DNA of 64,000 nucleotides from Sipunculus nudus (GCA_026874595.1 CM049311.1:48675676-48739675), one strand, 5' to 3'; counted from the first letter of the stretch, positions 49,251-61,741 are shown. The notes: a model not told the origin generated them from the sequence alone. A program made the numbers and translations.

Positions 49251-49260
49251 TATAAAAAGG
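49251..49260 (+). promoter_or_regulatory. TATA box of the LTR promoter
   Basis: TATAAAAAGG in a GC-richer context, placed as expected for the U3/R border of the LTR. Confidence 0.6.
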
Positions 49261-49618
49261 GGCTGTGTTTTAGAACGGGAGGGCAGAGAACAGCAGAGCA
49301 GATTCCAGCGGACGCAGAAGCGTGTGTCAGTTTCAAGGACCTTATCCGACGAATGCGGCAATTATAGATTTTCGAAGACTTTCTCCTGGATTTTATGCAT
49401 TTGGACTTCAGTTTACTTTCTGGATTGTTGCAAGAACTTTGCACTGGACTGTCATTGTCCGAGAGTATACATTTAAAGAACTTATCGTGGTGACGGTGTT
49501 GGTATCAAGGTACTGTGCACATTATTTTCTGTGTGATTGTATTGACTTGATGCTATACCGCTGTTTTACTGTATAATTGTATTGAATTAGAGTATTGTAT
49601 TGTGAGGGTTGATTAGAG

Positions 49619-49624
49619 AATAAA
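49619..49624 (+). terminator. Polyadenylation signal of the LTR
   Basis: AATAAA about 370 bp after the TATA box, followed by T-rich sequence; it would end R. Confidence 0.55.
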
Positions 49625-49702
49625 TTATAGTTATTTGTTAACAAAGAAACCACTGACTTCTTTATTCATTCCCCTAGACATTTCACGCAGCCTAGTGTTA
49701 CA

Positions 49703-50181
49703 GAATCTGATTTTTTATGTCTCCGTTACAGAATTTGTGTTCATCACGCATACGTGATCTGTTTATATTAGCTATCAAAAGCAGGGGCAAGCCACTGTGA
49801 TGACAGGTTAAGAACATTTGAGTTTATTCAGCAGACCTCAATCAGAGTGTATTCATCAGGCCCGGACCAGACAATGAATCCTGAAAGCTAGTCCAGAAAG
49901 CTAGCCCATCGGACAGACCGCATATATCTAAGACCTTTTTTTTGTTGAAATCAGCACGCTTCCACCAGCGAATTCCAAAAAGACGGGCGTTGTCAAGAGC
50001 AAGATTTGAAGAAAGAAAAGCAAACGAACTGTTGCGGCACTTAGAAGTTTGTGTCCTTGGTGAAAAAAGGACATCACTTGCATTGGTCCTATACAATACC
50101 ACCAGCAAGATTATTTGTCTACAACTGAATCAGAGTCAACATAATATCATTGATGCTTATTGTAACACTGCATGGTAACAA

Positions 50182-50183
<2 letters not shown>
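49703..50183. other. No supported gene
   Basis: Opposed frames of 88 codons (49842-50108 minus) and 78 codons (49942-50178 plus) cover the same DNA; neither has a domain I recognise. Confidence 0.4.

Positions 50184-50235
<52 letters not shown>
50184..50235. repeat. (TA)n microsatellite
   Basis: Uninterrupted TA, about 26 units. Confidence 0.97.
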
Positions 50236-50236
<1 letters not shown>

Positions 50237-53200
50237 TTCATGTTGCATTTAAAATTGGAGTTAGGGTGGCCAAAAGAGTTTTCCGGATGGAATGTAAGAC
50301 ATCAACTGTTTTAACAAGTCTCTACAAATACTAAAGAGGACACCATACAATATTTCCTTTTCTGTATCGTACTTTGCGGGATTGTGCCCCCTATAATAGA
50401 AGACAACCTGCCGAAATATCAGAGTGAGAGAAGTTAAACCTGTCACATCGAAATTCACACTGAAAATATCAATGAAAAATGCCATCACATAATTTTATAT
50501 AAATCTTAAAACTCATATTAAGACAACTATCGTCTGAGATTTATTATTATTGCCTTGGATTATTATGTCTTTAAACAAAGCCCTATAAATGGTTTACTTT
50601 ACTTTTTGAGCTGGCAACTGATCAGTTCGAGAGTTTGCGGGTACCAATGAGAACAAACTCGTCAAAATATATACATAAAAACAAGCCTTGCCATAATCAA
50701 TTTTCGGTCAAAAAGCCCCTCGAAATGAGTTGCAGAAAAGTTCAGATTTTATCATTAGTCACCAATCTGAATGATAAAGCGTTTATTTTTCAAATGTTCA
50801 ATAAGCATTGAAAAGTGTATCCACGCCGGGTGCACGACCCAGGTAATATGTAGAAAATTTCGCTAGAGTCTCGTAAAATAAGAGTTCTTTGATGAAACTT
50901 TCACAGGAAATACCATCCCCGTGATTACGGCATCCATTTTCCTGTCAAGACATATACCCAAGGTATCAGTTGCCGCTACACAGGAATGCAAAACTGGTGT
51001 TCTTTGAAAAAAAGAACTTACTTCTTTTTCTCGACAGGTAGACTATATATATTTCTCGGAAACTGTCACCCGCTGCTTGGACTTGTTAACGACATACACC
51101 CCGCCGCCATCCCCGGCACTTCCTGTCCCATGTGCCAACGTTTTTCAAAGCACCGGATGCTGAAGTCTGTTCATGTGTCAAATAAGTTTGATATACCCAC
51201 CCGTTAGCACAAACCACTGAGAAGTTTACAAGACATTACATGCATGCAAATTACACCGTGTGCCAATTCACCCAATTCACCCAAATGTGAATGATTTATT
51301 GCTTGTAGAGAGCCATATGGAATGCTAATGTATATCCTCTGTTCTCTTTTATAATACTAATCAGACCCAGTCTATTACAAGCCACACTTAATTGTAACCA
51401 GTCTTATCACATTGTTATAAAACTGTGTGTTTGTCTGCTTTGTATAGGTGCAGACATTCCAGCCTTGTGTATTTAAAAAATATATATCAGTTACTAGAAA
51501 AATAGCAATATTTACCAGTATGACAAAAACAACAATGCCTATCTAATTCAGAACCAAATGTTATACACGACCTTCATATCAACATAATGACATATGTTAC
51601 AGTGCTCTGTATAGCAAACTTTAAACTGATTATTATTCACATACGCATGCAAATGCATGTGGTATTACCAAGAGAATCGGAGACCCATCAGGAGAAGAGA
51701 ACGTCAGTGTTGATTTGATGAATGGTAAGGCTGATTAATTATTGTTAAACCAATGTACATCATATAAATACTTTGATCTTGCACTGAAATGTTAACCTTT
51801 ACAAAATAAATGAGGATCACATTTATTCCAGACCAGAAATGACCAGCGTCTAACTGACTGATGTACCTGCCGTGGAGTGCTCGACCCCGCCGCCCTGCGT
51901 TTCACACCTGTTCGCTTTCATAGACGTGACAATCACATTTGAGGGAAGTGAAGCTGAGACCCGAGGCCGCCATGTCATCTCAGTAATGACAGGTTGCAGA
52001 CAACAGTCAGGAGATCAAACTGCAGTAATCTTGCTATAACAGCCTGACAATTCGTCAGGACGATTGGTTTTGGGTGACGGGGAACACCTTACTGATGTCA
52101 ATGGACAGCTCTACCGGCATTTTGTCTGTTAGTCTCGACTAAATTTGACTTCTTCATTCTTGAAACAAGTATTCATTTTCCGAGGTATATAATATGCGTG
52201 AACAAAATAAATTTGAGCGACCTAAATTTTCGCTGAAAATGTAACTCGAAGTTTTTTTTTCATGATTATCATTTCTCTCCTTTTTATGATATGTAACAAA
52301 TACGGTAAAAAAAAAAAAAAAAATTGCCGCGCTATCTCAAACTGACTACACTTATTTTATACCACAGACTATAGACTTGATTGATTGGATCTCAATCCTT
52401 CAACTTGCCATTCTCTTGGTAAACCGGTTACCTATTGACCAGTTGCTCACAACAAGCTGCCTCGTTTGAATGGATTTGTAACCAACAAAAGTAGGTGTTT
52501 CTAACTACACGGATGCATGTTTACCAGATAATAAGAAATGGTCAGGTGATGGCGAATAAAGATATCTAATATAAAAAATTCTTATAAAACAGTACCAAAA
52601 AATTACTGAAGAACTTATCATGAAGAAAAATTTAAATATTTAAGATAAACACAATTGTAAGCCAAAGGGGTGTAGGGGATACGCGCTGGCCCTCTAGTGT
52701 ATGCAACTATATGCATGGTCAGAAGGCTACATGACGTTTGATAACCGTACGTGAGATAAACCATTGACTGAGTTTAGGAAGAATTAAGTTGAGTAAACAA
52801 CACATTTTTGTGTTAACTGTTAAGGGAAACATTCTTCGGCTATTTGTGAACATAATTAATGCGCAAGGCAGGTACCTGGCGTCGACGGAAATTACTCTAT
52901 GCTGAACGTTTCCAAAATGTTGTAAATAATACAGCGTCAGTTCCCAGGACAATTTAATGTCCCCCTGCATTTAGCCGACATTTACAGAAAAATGGCGAAG
53001 TATCAGCACTTATTACTGCTCTAGAAATGCTATAATATCATTGCTATTCAGCTATGCCCCGAATCTTTCTTGCTGTATATCTGTAGTGAAAGTAACGTTA
53101 GTTTATCCCTCATATGTTTTAATGATGCAGTTAGCATATCACTTCAATATACGTTAGCACCCATGTTTTAATGTTTGTTTGTTTTATTTTCCACATGTAG

Positions 53201-54037
53201 TCATTCTGATTGTTCAATTAAAAGTTAAGATTCTTCTTATATACTAAAATCAATAACAAGTCGAGAAAATGCAACGTTACTGTCAATGTGGTGGCCTAAA
53301 GTAAAATAATCTTGGATTTTACGCGCCTTGCACAGTATTTCATAGGCTACATTCATCTTATAAATTTCCACGTATCTACTGCCTCCTTGCTATAGCATGG
53401 ATTGCTGGAGTTACCCTACCAGGCACTCGACACAGGAAGTAGAAAGTTAAGACTAGTTTTTCACACTGTGCTTCCACGTTTTAAATTAGCCAAATATATG
53501 GGCATTGCAGCATACAACCATTTCATAAGAGGTTTATTAGGAGTTGTGTTAACACGAAACATGACACGTGTTATATAACTGAATGATCGTCGATAGAGAC
53601 CGATGTCTCATTTTTGCACTTTGATTATGAAATTCTGTAACCTAAAAGTCATAGATGAAAGTTTTAAAAAATTGCTTGCAGAGGCAAATATATATATACA
53701 TATATATATGAATATAGTGAAGCCTTTTAAAAAGACCGATTAATCAGACCAATTTTGGCATGGACAGACGACTTTGATAAGGGCTGCGATTTGAAATGGT
53801 GAGCTGTACCAAGGAGGGCCGCAAATTATACTCAGTGTACAACCCGTAACGTGACGTCATAATTTGTACCACACCCACACAGGGCATCATGGTTAGAATA
53901 TGAATTAATATCCAATCCCAATGTAAACTACACAGTATGTATGTATATTTACATATATTATTAAGTTTATATTTCATCAGTCTCTGATGTTTTGATTTTA
54001 TGTTATAAGTTCATGAAATATTATCCTTGGCTTGTTA
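50236..54037. other. No gene seen; candidate regulatory stretch near 51.8-52.1 kb
   Basis: AT-rich DNA with a more complex, non-repetitive part at about 51790-52130 containing TGACAGGT (Meis/TGIF-type) and several CAATCA cores. An A18 run lies near 52305. No frame is supported. Confidence 0.35.
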
Positions 54038-54118
54038 GTTCACTCTGTGAACTTATGCCATGGCGCAGCGTCCGCCGTCCACTGTCCACTGTCAACTGTC
54101 CACCGTCCACCGTCTGTT

Positions 54119-55640
54119 ACCAAATATCTCAACAGCCACAGCAGCTACCTTCATGAAACTTTGCAGAATTGATGATCATGGGATGGACATGCAAAAATAA
54201 GCTTTTGGTGGCGCCACCTATGTTGACCTACTTTCTGCGGGACGAAATGGTCTTTTCCATTTCTTCCAAGATAAGTCATAAAGTATTAATATTTTGGCCT
54301 TCATATCATAGTCAACAGTTCCTTAGAAGAAGGGGAATAATTTGTGTGTAAATTCAGTCAGGTCATTTTTAAGATGGCGTCTCTACGGAACTTCAAATCG
54401 TGTCGATCGCAAAATATGACAACTTGGTGTGTTTCCATACAGGATGTATTGTCTGTTACTAAATATCTAAGGAACTGCTGCAGCCTCCAGTTTCAAATTT
54501 CACAGGAATATTGACCATATGACTGCTCAATGATTTTGACCTCCAGGTGGCGCCACCTGTGTTGACCTACTTTCTGCGGGATGAAATGGTCTTTTCCACT
54601 TCTTCCGAAATAAAGTCATAAAGTATTAATATTTTGGCCTTCATATCATAGTCAGCAGTTCATTAGAGTAAGGGGAATAATTTGAGTATTAATTCAATCA
54701 AGTTTTTTTCAAGATGGCGTCTCTACAGAACTTCAAATTCTGTCGATTACAAAATATGACAACTTGATGTGTTTCCATACAGGATTTATTGTCTGTTACC
54801 AAATATCTTAGGAACTGCTCCAGCCTTCAGTTTCAAATTTCACAGGAATATTGATCATGTGACTGCTAAATGATTTTGACCTCCAGGTGGCGCCATCTTT
54901 GTTGACTTAATTTCTGCGGGACAAAATGGTCTTTTCCACTTCTTAGTAGATAAGTCACAAAGTATTAATATTTTGGCCTTCATATCATAGTTAACAGTTC
55001 CTTAGAGGAAGGGAAATAATTTGAGTATAAATTCAGTCAAGTAATTCTCAAGATGGCGTGTCTACGGAACTTCAAATTTTGTCGATCGTAAAATTTAACA
55101 ACTTGATGTGTTTCCATACATGATGTATTGTCTGTTACCAAATATCTAAGGAACTGCTGCAGCCTTCAGTTTCAAATTTCACAGGAATATTGATCATGTG
55201 ACTGCTAAATGATTTTGACCTCCAGGTGGCGCCATCTTTGTTGACCTACTTTCTGCGGGACAAAATGGTCTTTTCCACTTCTTAGTAGATAAGTCATTAA
55301 GTATTTATATTTTGGCCGTCATATCATAGTCAACAGTTCCTTAGAGGAAGGGAAATAATTTGAGTATAAATTCAGTCAAGTCATTCTCAAGATGGCGTCT
55401 CTCTACGGAACTTCAAATTTTGACGATCGTAAAATTTAACAACTTGATGTGTTTCCATACATGATGTATTGTCTGTTACCCAATAACTAAGGAACTGCTG
55501 CAGCCTTCAGTTTCAAATTTCACAGGAATGTTGATCATGTGACTGCTTAATAATTTTGACCTGCAGGTGGCGCTACCTGTGTTTAGCTACTTTCAAAAGG
55601 CTGTAATGGTCTTTTCCGCTTTTATCCATAATATGTCATT
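54119..55640 (+). repeat. Tandem core repeats of element 3 (340 bp unit)
   Basis: AAGATGGCG recurs at 54371, 54711, 55050 and 55389, periods 340, 339 and 339. 'tttctgcgggac' and the GGTGGCGCCACC box (54201, 54545; one-base variants near 54887, 55227 and 55567) keep pace. The middle copies are the most alike; the outer ones are eroded. Confidence 0.93.
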
Positions 55641-55839
55641 GAGTATTTATTTGTTATAATCTGCCAAAACAGAGTCTCCTCTGAGACTTTTTGACTGATC
55701 TTTCTGAAACATTTTTTTTAGCTCAGCTGACTATAAGTCATCTGAGCTATAGTGGTGGTCCATTGTCCGTCGTCCGTCCGTCTGTCTTGCCGTCCGTCTG
55801 TCCGGATGTTCGTCCGTAAGACTGGCACGTTTTGACACC

Positions 55840-57130
55840 ATTGGACCTACGAATCTGAAATTCGCCATACAGATAGATGTCCCCAAAATCTCCTACCATG
55901 CCGAAAATTGGGTCAATAGGACTTCGTTCCTTTGAGATTTAAGAAAAAACCTCAATTTTTTATTAGAAATATATTTTCACACTTCAGGACTGCTTAATAT
56001 AAAAACCACTCATCTGGTTTTCTTCATATTTACCATAAATATTCCTCTATATAGTTCCTATGTACATGCCTGAAATTAAGTCAGTATTATTTAATTTAAA
56101 AAAGTTATGGGCCCAAACATAATGGACTTTGTAAAAAAATCAGGAAAGATATTTGGTCACTTAAGACCAAAAGTGTTAAAGGTAGGGACTTTTTTTCAGT
56201 AATACAACTTTAATTAATCAAAATTTAATTGTATACCAAAAATTAGATCAAAATCTGTTAAATATTTTTAAATATTGGCAAAAATAGAAAATTGGTACCT
56301 TAAATTTTGCCCAAGTTTGACCATGGCACGTTTTTTTCCTGTAAGTACTGTGGATTTAATTTTCACAGCATGTTTTTGTTAGCATTTTGTCTGTTAACAC
56401 CAAAAATTTGAAACCAGTTGATCAAAAACTGTAGATTTTATTCAAGTTTTTAAGCACCATGTCACATCAAGTTTACATCAAGCTAGTGTTATGCAGTTTG
56501 CTAGAGCTCAGCTCCCCAGCTTCAGCTCTAAGTTCCTTAAATTTAGCATACAGTTAGATGTCTCCAAAATTCCCTACCATGCTAAGAATTTGATCACTAG
56601 GATTTAATTCCTTCGAAATATTAATGACAAACTTCATTTTCCCATTAAAAACCGATTGTTCCACTGTAAGAATGCCTAATATCAAAACCACTGATCTGAC
56701 TTTGATATATATAGTATACATATTTTTCTATACATTCGCTATGCACATGCCAGAAATGATGTCAGTATTGCGTAATTGTTTTAAGTTATGGGCCCAAACA
56801 TAATGCACTTTTTAAAAAATCAAGAAATATATTTACTCCCTTAACAAGAGGATTGCTGAAGCTAGAGATTTTTTTTGTCAGGGATGTAACATTATTTAAT
56901 CAAGATTCAATTGAATACCAAAAATTAGTTCTGAATTTTTCAAATTTTATAAGTTATTAGTATAAATATATAATTAGTACCTTAAATTTTGCCCAACTTT
57001 GACCATGGCACGTTTGTTTCCTGAGAGCACTGTTGATATAATTTTCATAATATGCACACATAAGGATATCATCTTCGTAGTTTAGAAAGCTGAAAGAAAT
57101 TGGCCAAATATTGTAGCTTTTATTAATGTT
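55840..57130 (+). repeat. Two core repeats of element 4 (~681 bp unit)
   Basis: 'ttatgggcccaaacataatg' occurs at about 56104 and 56785. 'agatgtccccaaaat'/'agatgtctccaaaat' and 'ataccaaaaattag' recur in register. Copies are clearly diverged, with several indels. Confidence 0.88.
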
Positions 57131-58360
57131 TTTTATGAGACCATGTCAGACCCAGGCTTAATCCAGTCCCTCTTTAGTCACCTGTATGTTAACCTTGTTG
57201 ACCTTTCATCAGATTATGCATGCTTGAGCGAAGCATACACTGGGGCAGCCAGGCAGCTAATGCCCAGCCACAGTTGATCCAGGTGTCCAACCCAACTCAT
57301 CTAGTAGTTTTTTTTTAAAACAACATAACAATAAACAATAAATTAATAATTTTGTATTGTTTTTTTTTACAACAAATTAAAGAAAAATTTATAGAAAAGG
57401 AATTTGTTAGTTGATGAGTAACAGAAAATTAACTTGCAGTTACTGATGATGTAAGAATCTTGTATGGATGGATAGAATGTCAATGTCAATGTTATTCCAA
57501 ATAACACCATGCAGTCACCTATGGTATTTTTCAGTGAAATTTTAATGATAAAATAATAAATCATATTATTCATTACTAATCATTATGGATCATATGAAGG
57601 AAATTAATGATAGACAAAGATGCAGTTGATAATATTAATCTAGATTCCTACTGTGTCTTGTATGTAGATTGATGTGAAAGTAGTCCAAAGTGAATAAATT
57701 ACATTTTTTTAAACATAAATAAAAGCCATAAAACCAGGTACTTATGATCATTATTTAAATTTGTGAATTTTGTATATTCTGGATTCTCAACATCATTGTT
57801 TGGCTAAAACTGAATAAATACTAGACATGGTGCGAATGCTTTGCAAATGTATTTGAATACGAATATGAGTATGTACTGCATTAAAAATTAAATTATTATT
57901 AAATTATTGCATAAGAATGGGAATTCAGGTAAAAATGAAAGTATTTGAATACCAGTACAGATACTTTCAAAATGTATTCATGAATGCATTCATGAATATA
58001 TATTCTATAATATTATTTCAATAATCATTTTAGTTATATTTTATTTTAAAAAATCATATGATTTTCTTATTATTTTTTAATAAAAATTATATTGGCACAA
58101 TATTTGTTATTAAATTTTAATAAATAGTTAAACTCTTTTATTATATGTGCTGCTTATAAGTTATATGGCCAAGTCAAAATCTGTGTGACAATAGCACTAC
58201 ATTTGTTAATTAAAAAAATGAAATCAATCCTCTTCCCTGTCTCCAAAGATACTATCAAAATCATGCATAAGCTAAACACCAACAACTCATAATAAAGCTT
58301 ATATTTATTACAACACAAAACAAGCATGTGCCTCTTTCCCAAATCATATTTTTATCATAT
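57131..58360. other. AT-rich interior of element 4, possibly with a further insertion
   Basis: After a GC-richer junction at 57180-57290 the DNA is AT-rich to the 3' terminus. A patch at 57825-58000 rich in 'gaatac' and 'attcatgaat' may be another small insertion. No gene. Confidence 0.4.
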
Positions 58361-58465
58361 ATAACAGCTGAGCGCCGTGACCCATGGGTCCCTTGTTTTT
58401 AATCACCTGCCAAAATATACAGTATTTCACAGAGTGAACATTAGACCCCTGGGTCTCTTGTGTTC

Positions 58466-60213
58466 TTTAATTCTTCCATTCAAGTTCATCCATGATGATT
58501 TATATAGATTATTTTTATTCTTACTTTTCATATTTACCATTGTGATCACCTGCTAGACTCCTTTTTCCAATTTCTTGCTTTTTAAATTGACAGTCAGTCA
58601 ACAGCCTATCATCATTATTGTTGCTTTTTGGAATAGATTCCTTGGGACTTCTGCCTCAAACTACATTCGAAGCGTATAGTAAATTTAAATGAACAAATGG
58701 TATGTTCTAGCCAAAACAACCAACAGGGGTTTTTGTGTATTATCATATCTGTATGTATTTAATGTCTTTAAGAAAAACAAGGTGGTTTATATTTGGATAG
58801 ATGTTATGAATATATTGTTTTTTTTTAGGTAAACAAGGTAAAACAATACATGGACTAGCGTGTGCAGTATTATATTTTCCAGGTAAACATTAAAACGGTA
58901 ATGCCAGAGACTCATTTAACTGGGTTCGTATATCAATGTTATTTTATTGAAATCTCACGGGCTTAACTTATATAATATATATAAAATGTTACCTTTATAT
59001 ATAAAAGAGGTATGCTCTGAAGCTACTTATAAATTAGGTTCTCTCAAAAGATATGATTTGCTTTTTTCTTGCCTGCAGCTAGACTTCCTTAATATACCCT
59101 CCTCGTGAGCGGGCAGTTATCAGTTAGTCTTACGTCAAGATAATACCCACAAGACGGCATGTAACATGGCATTTTAAACCCCATACGTCACCTGGCTAGA
59201 CATATGGTCGGGGTTTTGATTGGTTTTATTGTGACTGGGCTCTGTAGTTCACGGCATTAAAGCTGATCTAATTCAATATATAGGATTTATTCGTGAAGTA
59301 CCTTAATTACAACGCACCAAGCCGGCCCCCAGCATGGAACACAATCTATACTGCTATAAAGGTCCTGCAGGCGTTGCAACCTACAGTAAACAAGAGTATA
59401 TATTCAATTATTTATAAATAAACCTTAAGCTAAGTTTTCTTTAAAAATTTAATTATTGTTTCCATTAGATTAGTCTGATTTTATAATTTCCATTCGGACA
59501 AAGGATATGAAATTTAATTATCGCGTTTAAATCCGTATGGATATTAACCTTTCGCGTGTTCTGTGTACACATGAAAACAGACGGAATTCAAAATTTCTAT
59601 TTTAGAATTTCCAAAACTTGGGAATTTATTGTTATGTTGCATTTTAATTTTAGTTACACAATTTTAATTCGAGCCAGTTATTCAACCCACAGTGCAAACT
59701 AATAAATGACAAAAAATTATGGTACTTTAAAAATGTCTAGAAATTTCATGTGAGCATTCTTTTCCCAGATTGCCAAGCTTCCTGAGTAGCATAGATCGAC
59801 TACGCCACCTGGTGAGAACTAATGTAAACAGCCATATGTAAAGCCTCTTGCAAGCTTGCTCATGTCCGGTTTCAAAAGAAAGGCTGCTCAGTGGCGGATC
59901 CAGAAACCGAAACATCTCTCAGTTTATCTATCTTTTCCCATTTATTCGTGATTAATTTTCTTTTTGTCATATTTCTATTCCCTAGCAATTAGATTATCAT
60001 ATTATCCACAGTTTATTACCTTCCAATTTATTTCTTGAGGAAATTAATTAACAGCTTTGTAATTTACTTCTTATTAAAATAGCATTTAAATATTCCTAAA
60101 ACAAGGGAAGGATTATTTTTGTTGTTACACTGTTCTGGGTAAAATAAACTAGAATAGACTAAAAAATGCATTCGCCTGTAAGTGAGGCACGGCCTTCCCT
60201 TCAGCCTAATGAG
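58466..60213. other. No gene seen
   Basis: AT-rich unique DNA; a complex stretch at about 59090-59390 may be regulatory. No frame is supported. Confidence 0.4.
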
Positions 60214-60240
60214 TAGCGCCATATCGGCCCTCTGACATTA
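60214..60240. other. 27-bp motif shared with 27861-27887
   Basis: Two substitutions in 27 bases separate the two sites, and the core reads TAGCGCCAT-TCGGCC-TCTGACATTA with variable positions between. Flanks do not align. Either a shared regulatory site or the remnant of a dispersed repeat. Confidence 0.55.
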
Positions 60241-61479
60241 TGGCTAACTGAGTCGTGTTTGTCACGGCTGCCTAATGAGCTCAGCCTGGGTTTGGATCAT
60301 CCGTGAAAATTTCCCTACTCCTCGGCTGATACACGATCTCTACTCTGCTGGGTCCGGTACCCTGTCTAGACCATAGAAGCAGGTAAAAAGTTTGACAAAC
60401 GACTTGAACATGTTAACAATTTTTTTTAAAAGATTATATTTTGCAAGTTATAAACATAGATTCGGATTTCAACATTGACATCAACATGTTACTTTCCACT
60501 AATTTTTAAGAAGTAAAAATATTAAAGGGGGCCACACGCTAATATACCCCCATCCTATAAAGAAGGGCATATGGCAAAATTTTAAAATATATATTTCTGA
60601 TTATGCTTGTAGGACCTTGGTGCAAGCGCTTGTTACTGCACGATTATATTACAACAAAGCATTACTACTTTGTATATCACAAGTTCTCAAAGTGGTCTCC
60701 ATCCAGTACAAAACTGTGATGCCCGCCTTATATCCCGTACACGCGTGCGCGAGCACATTACTAGAGTATTATATGAATTACACTGTACAGATCAAGTTAT
60801 AAGATCTTAATGTATATTGATATAACAGGAAATCGTTAATAGATCTAAATTGAAAAAAAAATTCATGCACATTTCAAATCTTAATGCCTAAAAATTATAA
60901 TTTTGATAGCATGTACCCAAAATAAGACATATAAATATGTTTGGGTTTACCAACATTTTTACATGATGCATATATATATATATGTATTCGTATTCGGCCC
61001 ATTTATGTTGAAATACATGTTTTCTGTCAAATACCGGGAATATTATTAAAATATTATAAAACCTGAATCAAATCAAACGTCGTCAGAAAACCAAATGTTG
61101 TCATATAATAACATGTGGAGTGTATTCCTTGCTCTATAAACAATATGTTTTTTTTTTTAGTCTGACCTGTGGTCGTGCAATTATATACTTTTACTTATGT
61201 CAGGTTACTCCAAGAGTTTTACTCTCACATATGCAAATCTGTTCACATCACACACACATACATAAGTAATTTTACTTACATGCGTATATATACTCACAGA
61301 TGTAAATGTGTTCATGTGAATGGGGCTTTAGCGATAAACTTCAGAGGTATCAACCACTTAAAACACTCCGTTCACAACATCACCGCCTGTTGACTGCAAG
61401 AAATGTCACTTACGAGGACAACATTTTCAGAAGATATGCAGCGTTTCTGTTGAACAAATTCAAAAAGATATTAAATGTG
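60241..61479. other. No gene seen
   Basis: AT-rich DNA with a short TA run at 60970-60983. Confidence 0.45.
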
Positions 61480-61741
61480 CTGAAACTATTAATATTTTTT
61501 AAAACAGAATGAAATCACATATTTTTAAATTAGCATATAAATTGTGATTTGACTCTTTCGTTATATGTTACAATTTTAATATTGTATTTTTTATATTGCC
61601 ATTGTTGTAAGTGAACATGGGACGGACTTTTATATATCATTTTTAATCATTTTTAATATGCTACTGTCTTAGTGTTAAGCACCTTAGAGCAATTATTTGG
61701 ATAAGGCGATATATAAATAATGCATAATAATAATAATAATT
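61480..61741 (+). mobile_element. Degenerate LINE 3' end with (AAT)n tail
   Basis: The text 'agcaccttagagcaattat', 'aaggcgatatataaataat' and an AAT tail match the well-known 3' ends of L2/CR1-group retroelements of aquatic animals ('aagcgc..tatataaat'). Just upstream, a frame ending FFKTE-stop-NHIF looks like a decayed copy of the last residues of the element's ORF. Truncated and inactive. Confidence 0.55.

Larger units (their letters stand above)
48973..49702 (+). mobile_element. Solo LTR of an LTR retrotransposon (probable)
   Basis: The 730-bp stretch starts TGTTACAGG and ends GTGTTACA. It holds a TATA box (49251) and, about 370 bp later, an AATAAA (49619-49624) followed by T-rich sequence. 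This is the U3-R-U5 order of a long terminal repeat. No primer-binding site, gag-pol or second LTR is present, so recombination probably left a solo LTR. Flanking 5-mers do not match, so the exact ends are uncertain. A host promoter with a short transcript is the alternative. The 79-109 codon frames inside are not meaningful. Confidence 0.65.
55718..58400 (+). mobile_element. Helentron-like ('pearl'-type) element 4, nested in element 3
   Basis: The 5' end TTTAGCTCAGCTGACT starts a foldback (AGCTCAGCTGACT-ATA-AGTCATCTGAGCT pattern, 55720-55748), followed by a GTCCGTCGTCCGTCCGTC-type microsatellite (about 55762-55815). Two ~681-bp core copies follow, then an AT-rich interior. The 3' end has CAGCTGAGC (58365-58373), the perfect palindrome GACCCATGGGTC (58379-58390) and CCTTGTT. 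Ends match element 1 closely. It inserted in a T-rich site inside element 3 and so is the younger of the two. Confidence 0.8.
54038..58465 (+). mobile_element. Helentron-like ('pearl'-type) element 3, interrupted by element 4
   Basis: The 5' end has GTTCACTCTGTGAAC (54038-54052), followed by a GTCCACTGTCC/GTCCACC microsatellite (about 54068-54118) and 340-bp core units to about 55640. Its 3' end lies beyond element 4: TTTCACAGAGTGAAC (58426-58439), the inverted partner of the 5' end, then the hairpin GACCC-CT-GGGTC (58444-58455) and TCTTGTG. The two parts (54038-55717 and 58401-58465) therefore form one element of about 1.75 kb split by a later insertion. Non-coding and dependent on a transposase in trans. 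Confidence 0.75.

Noticed and set aside
54119-55640. Satellite or centromeric array
   Set aside because: Only about four to five units, bounded by element termini, so it is the core of a mobile element.
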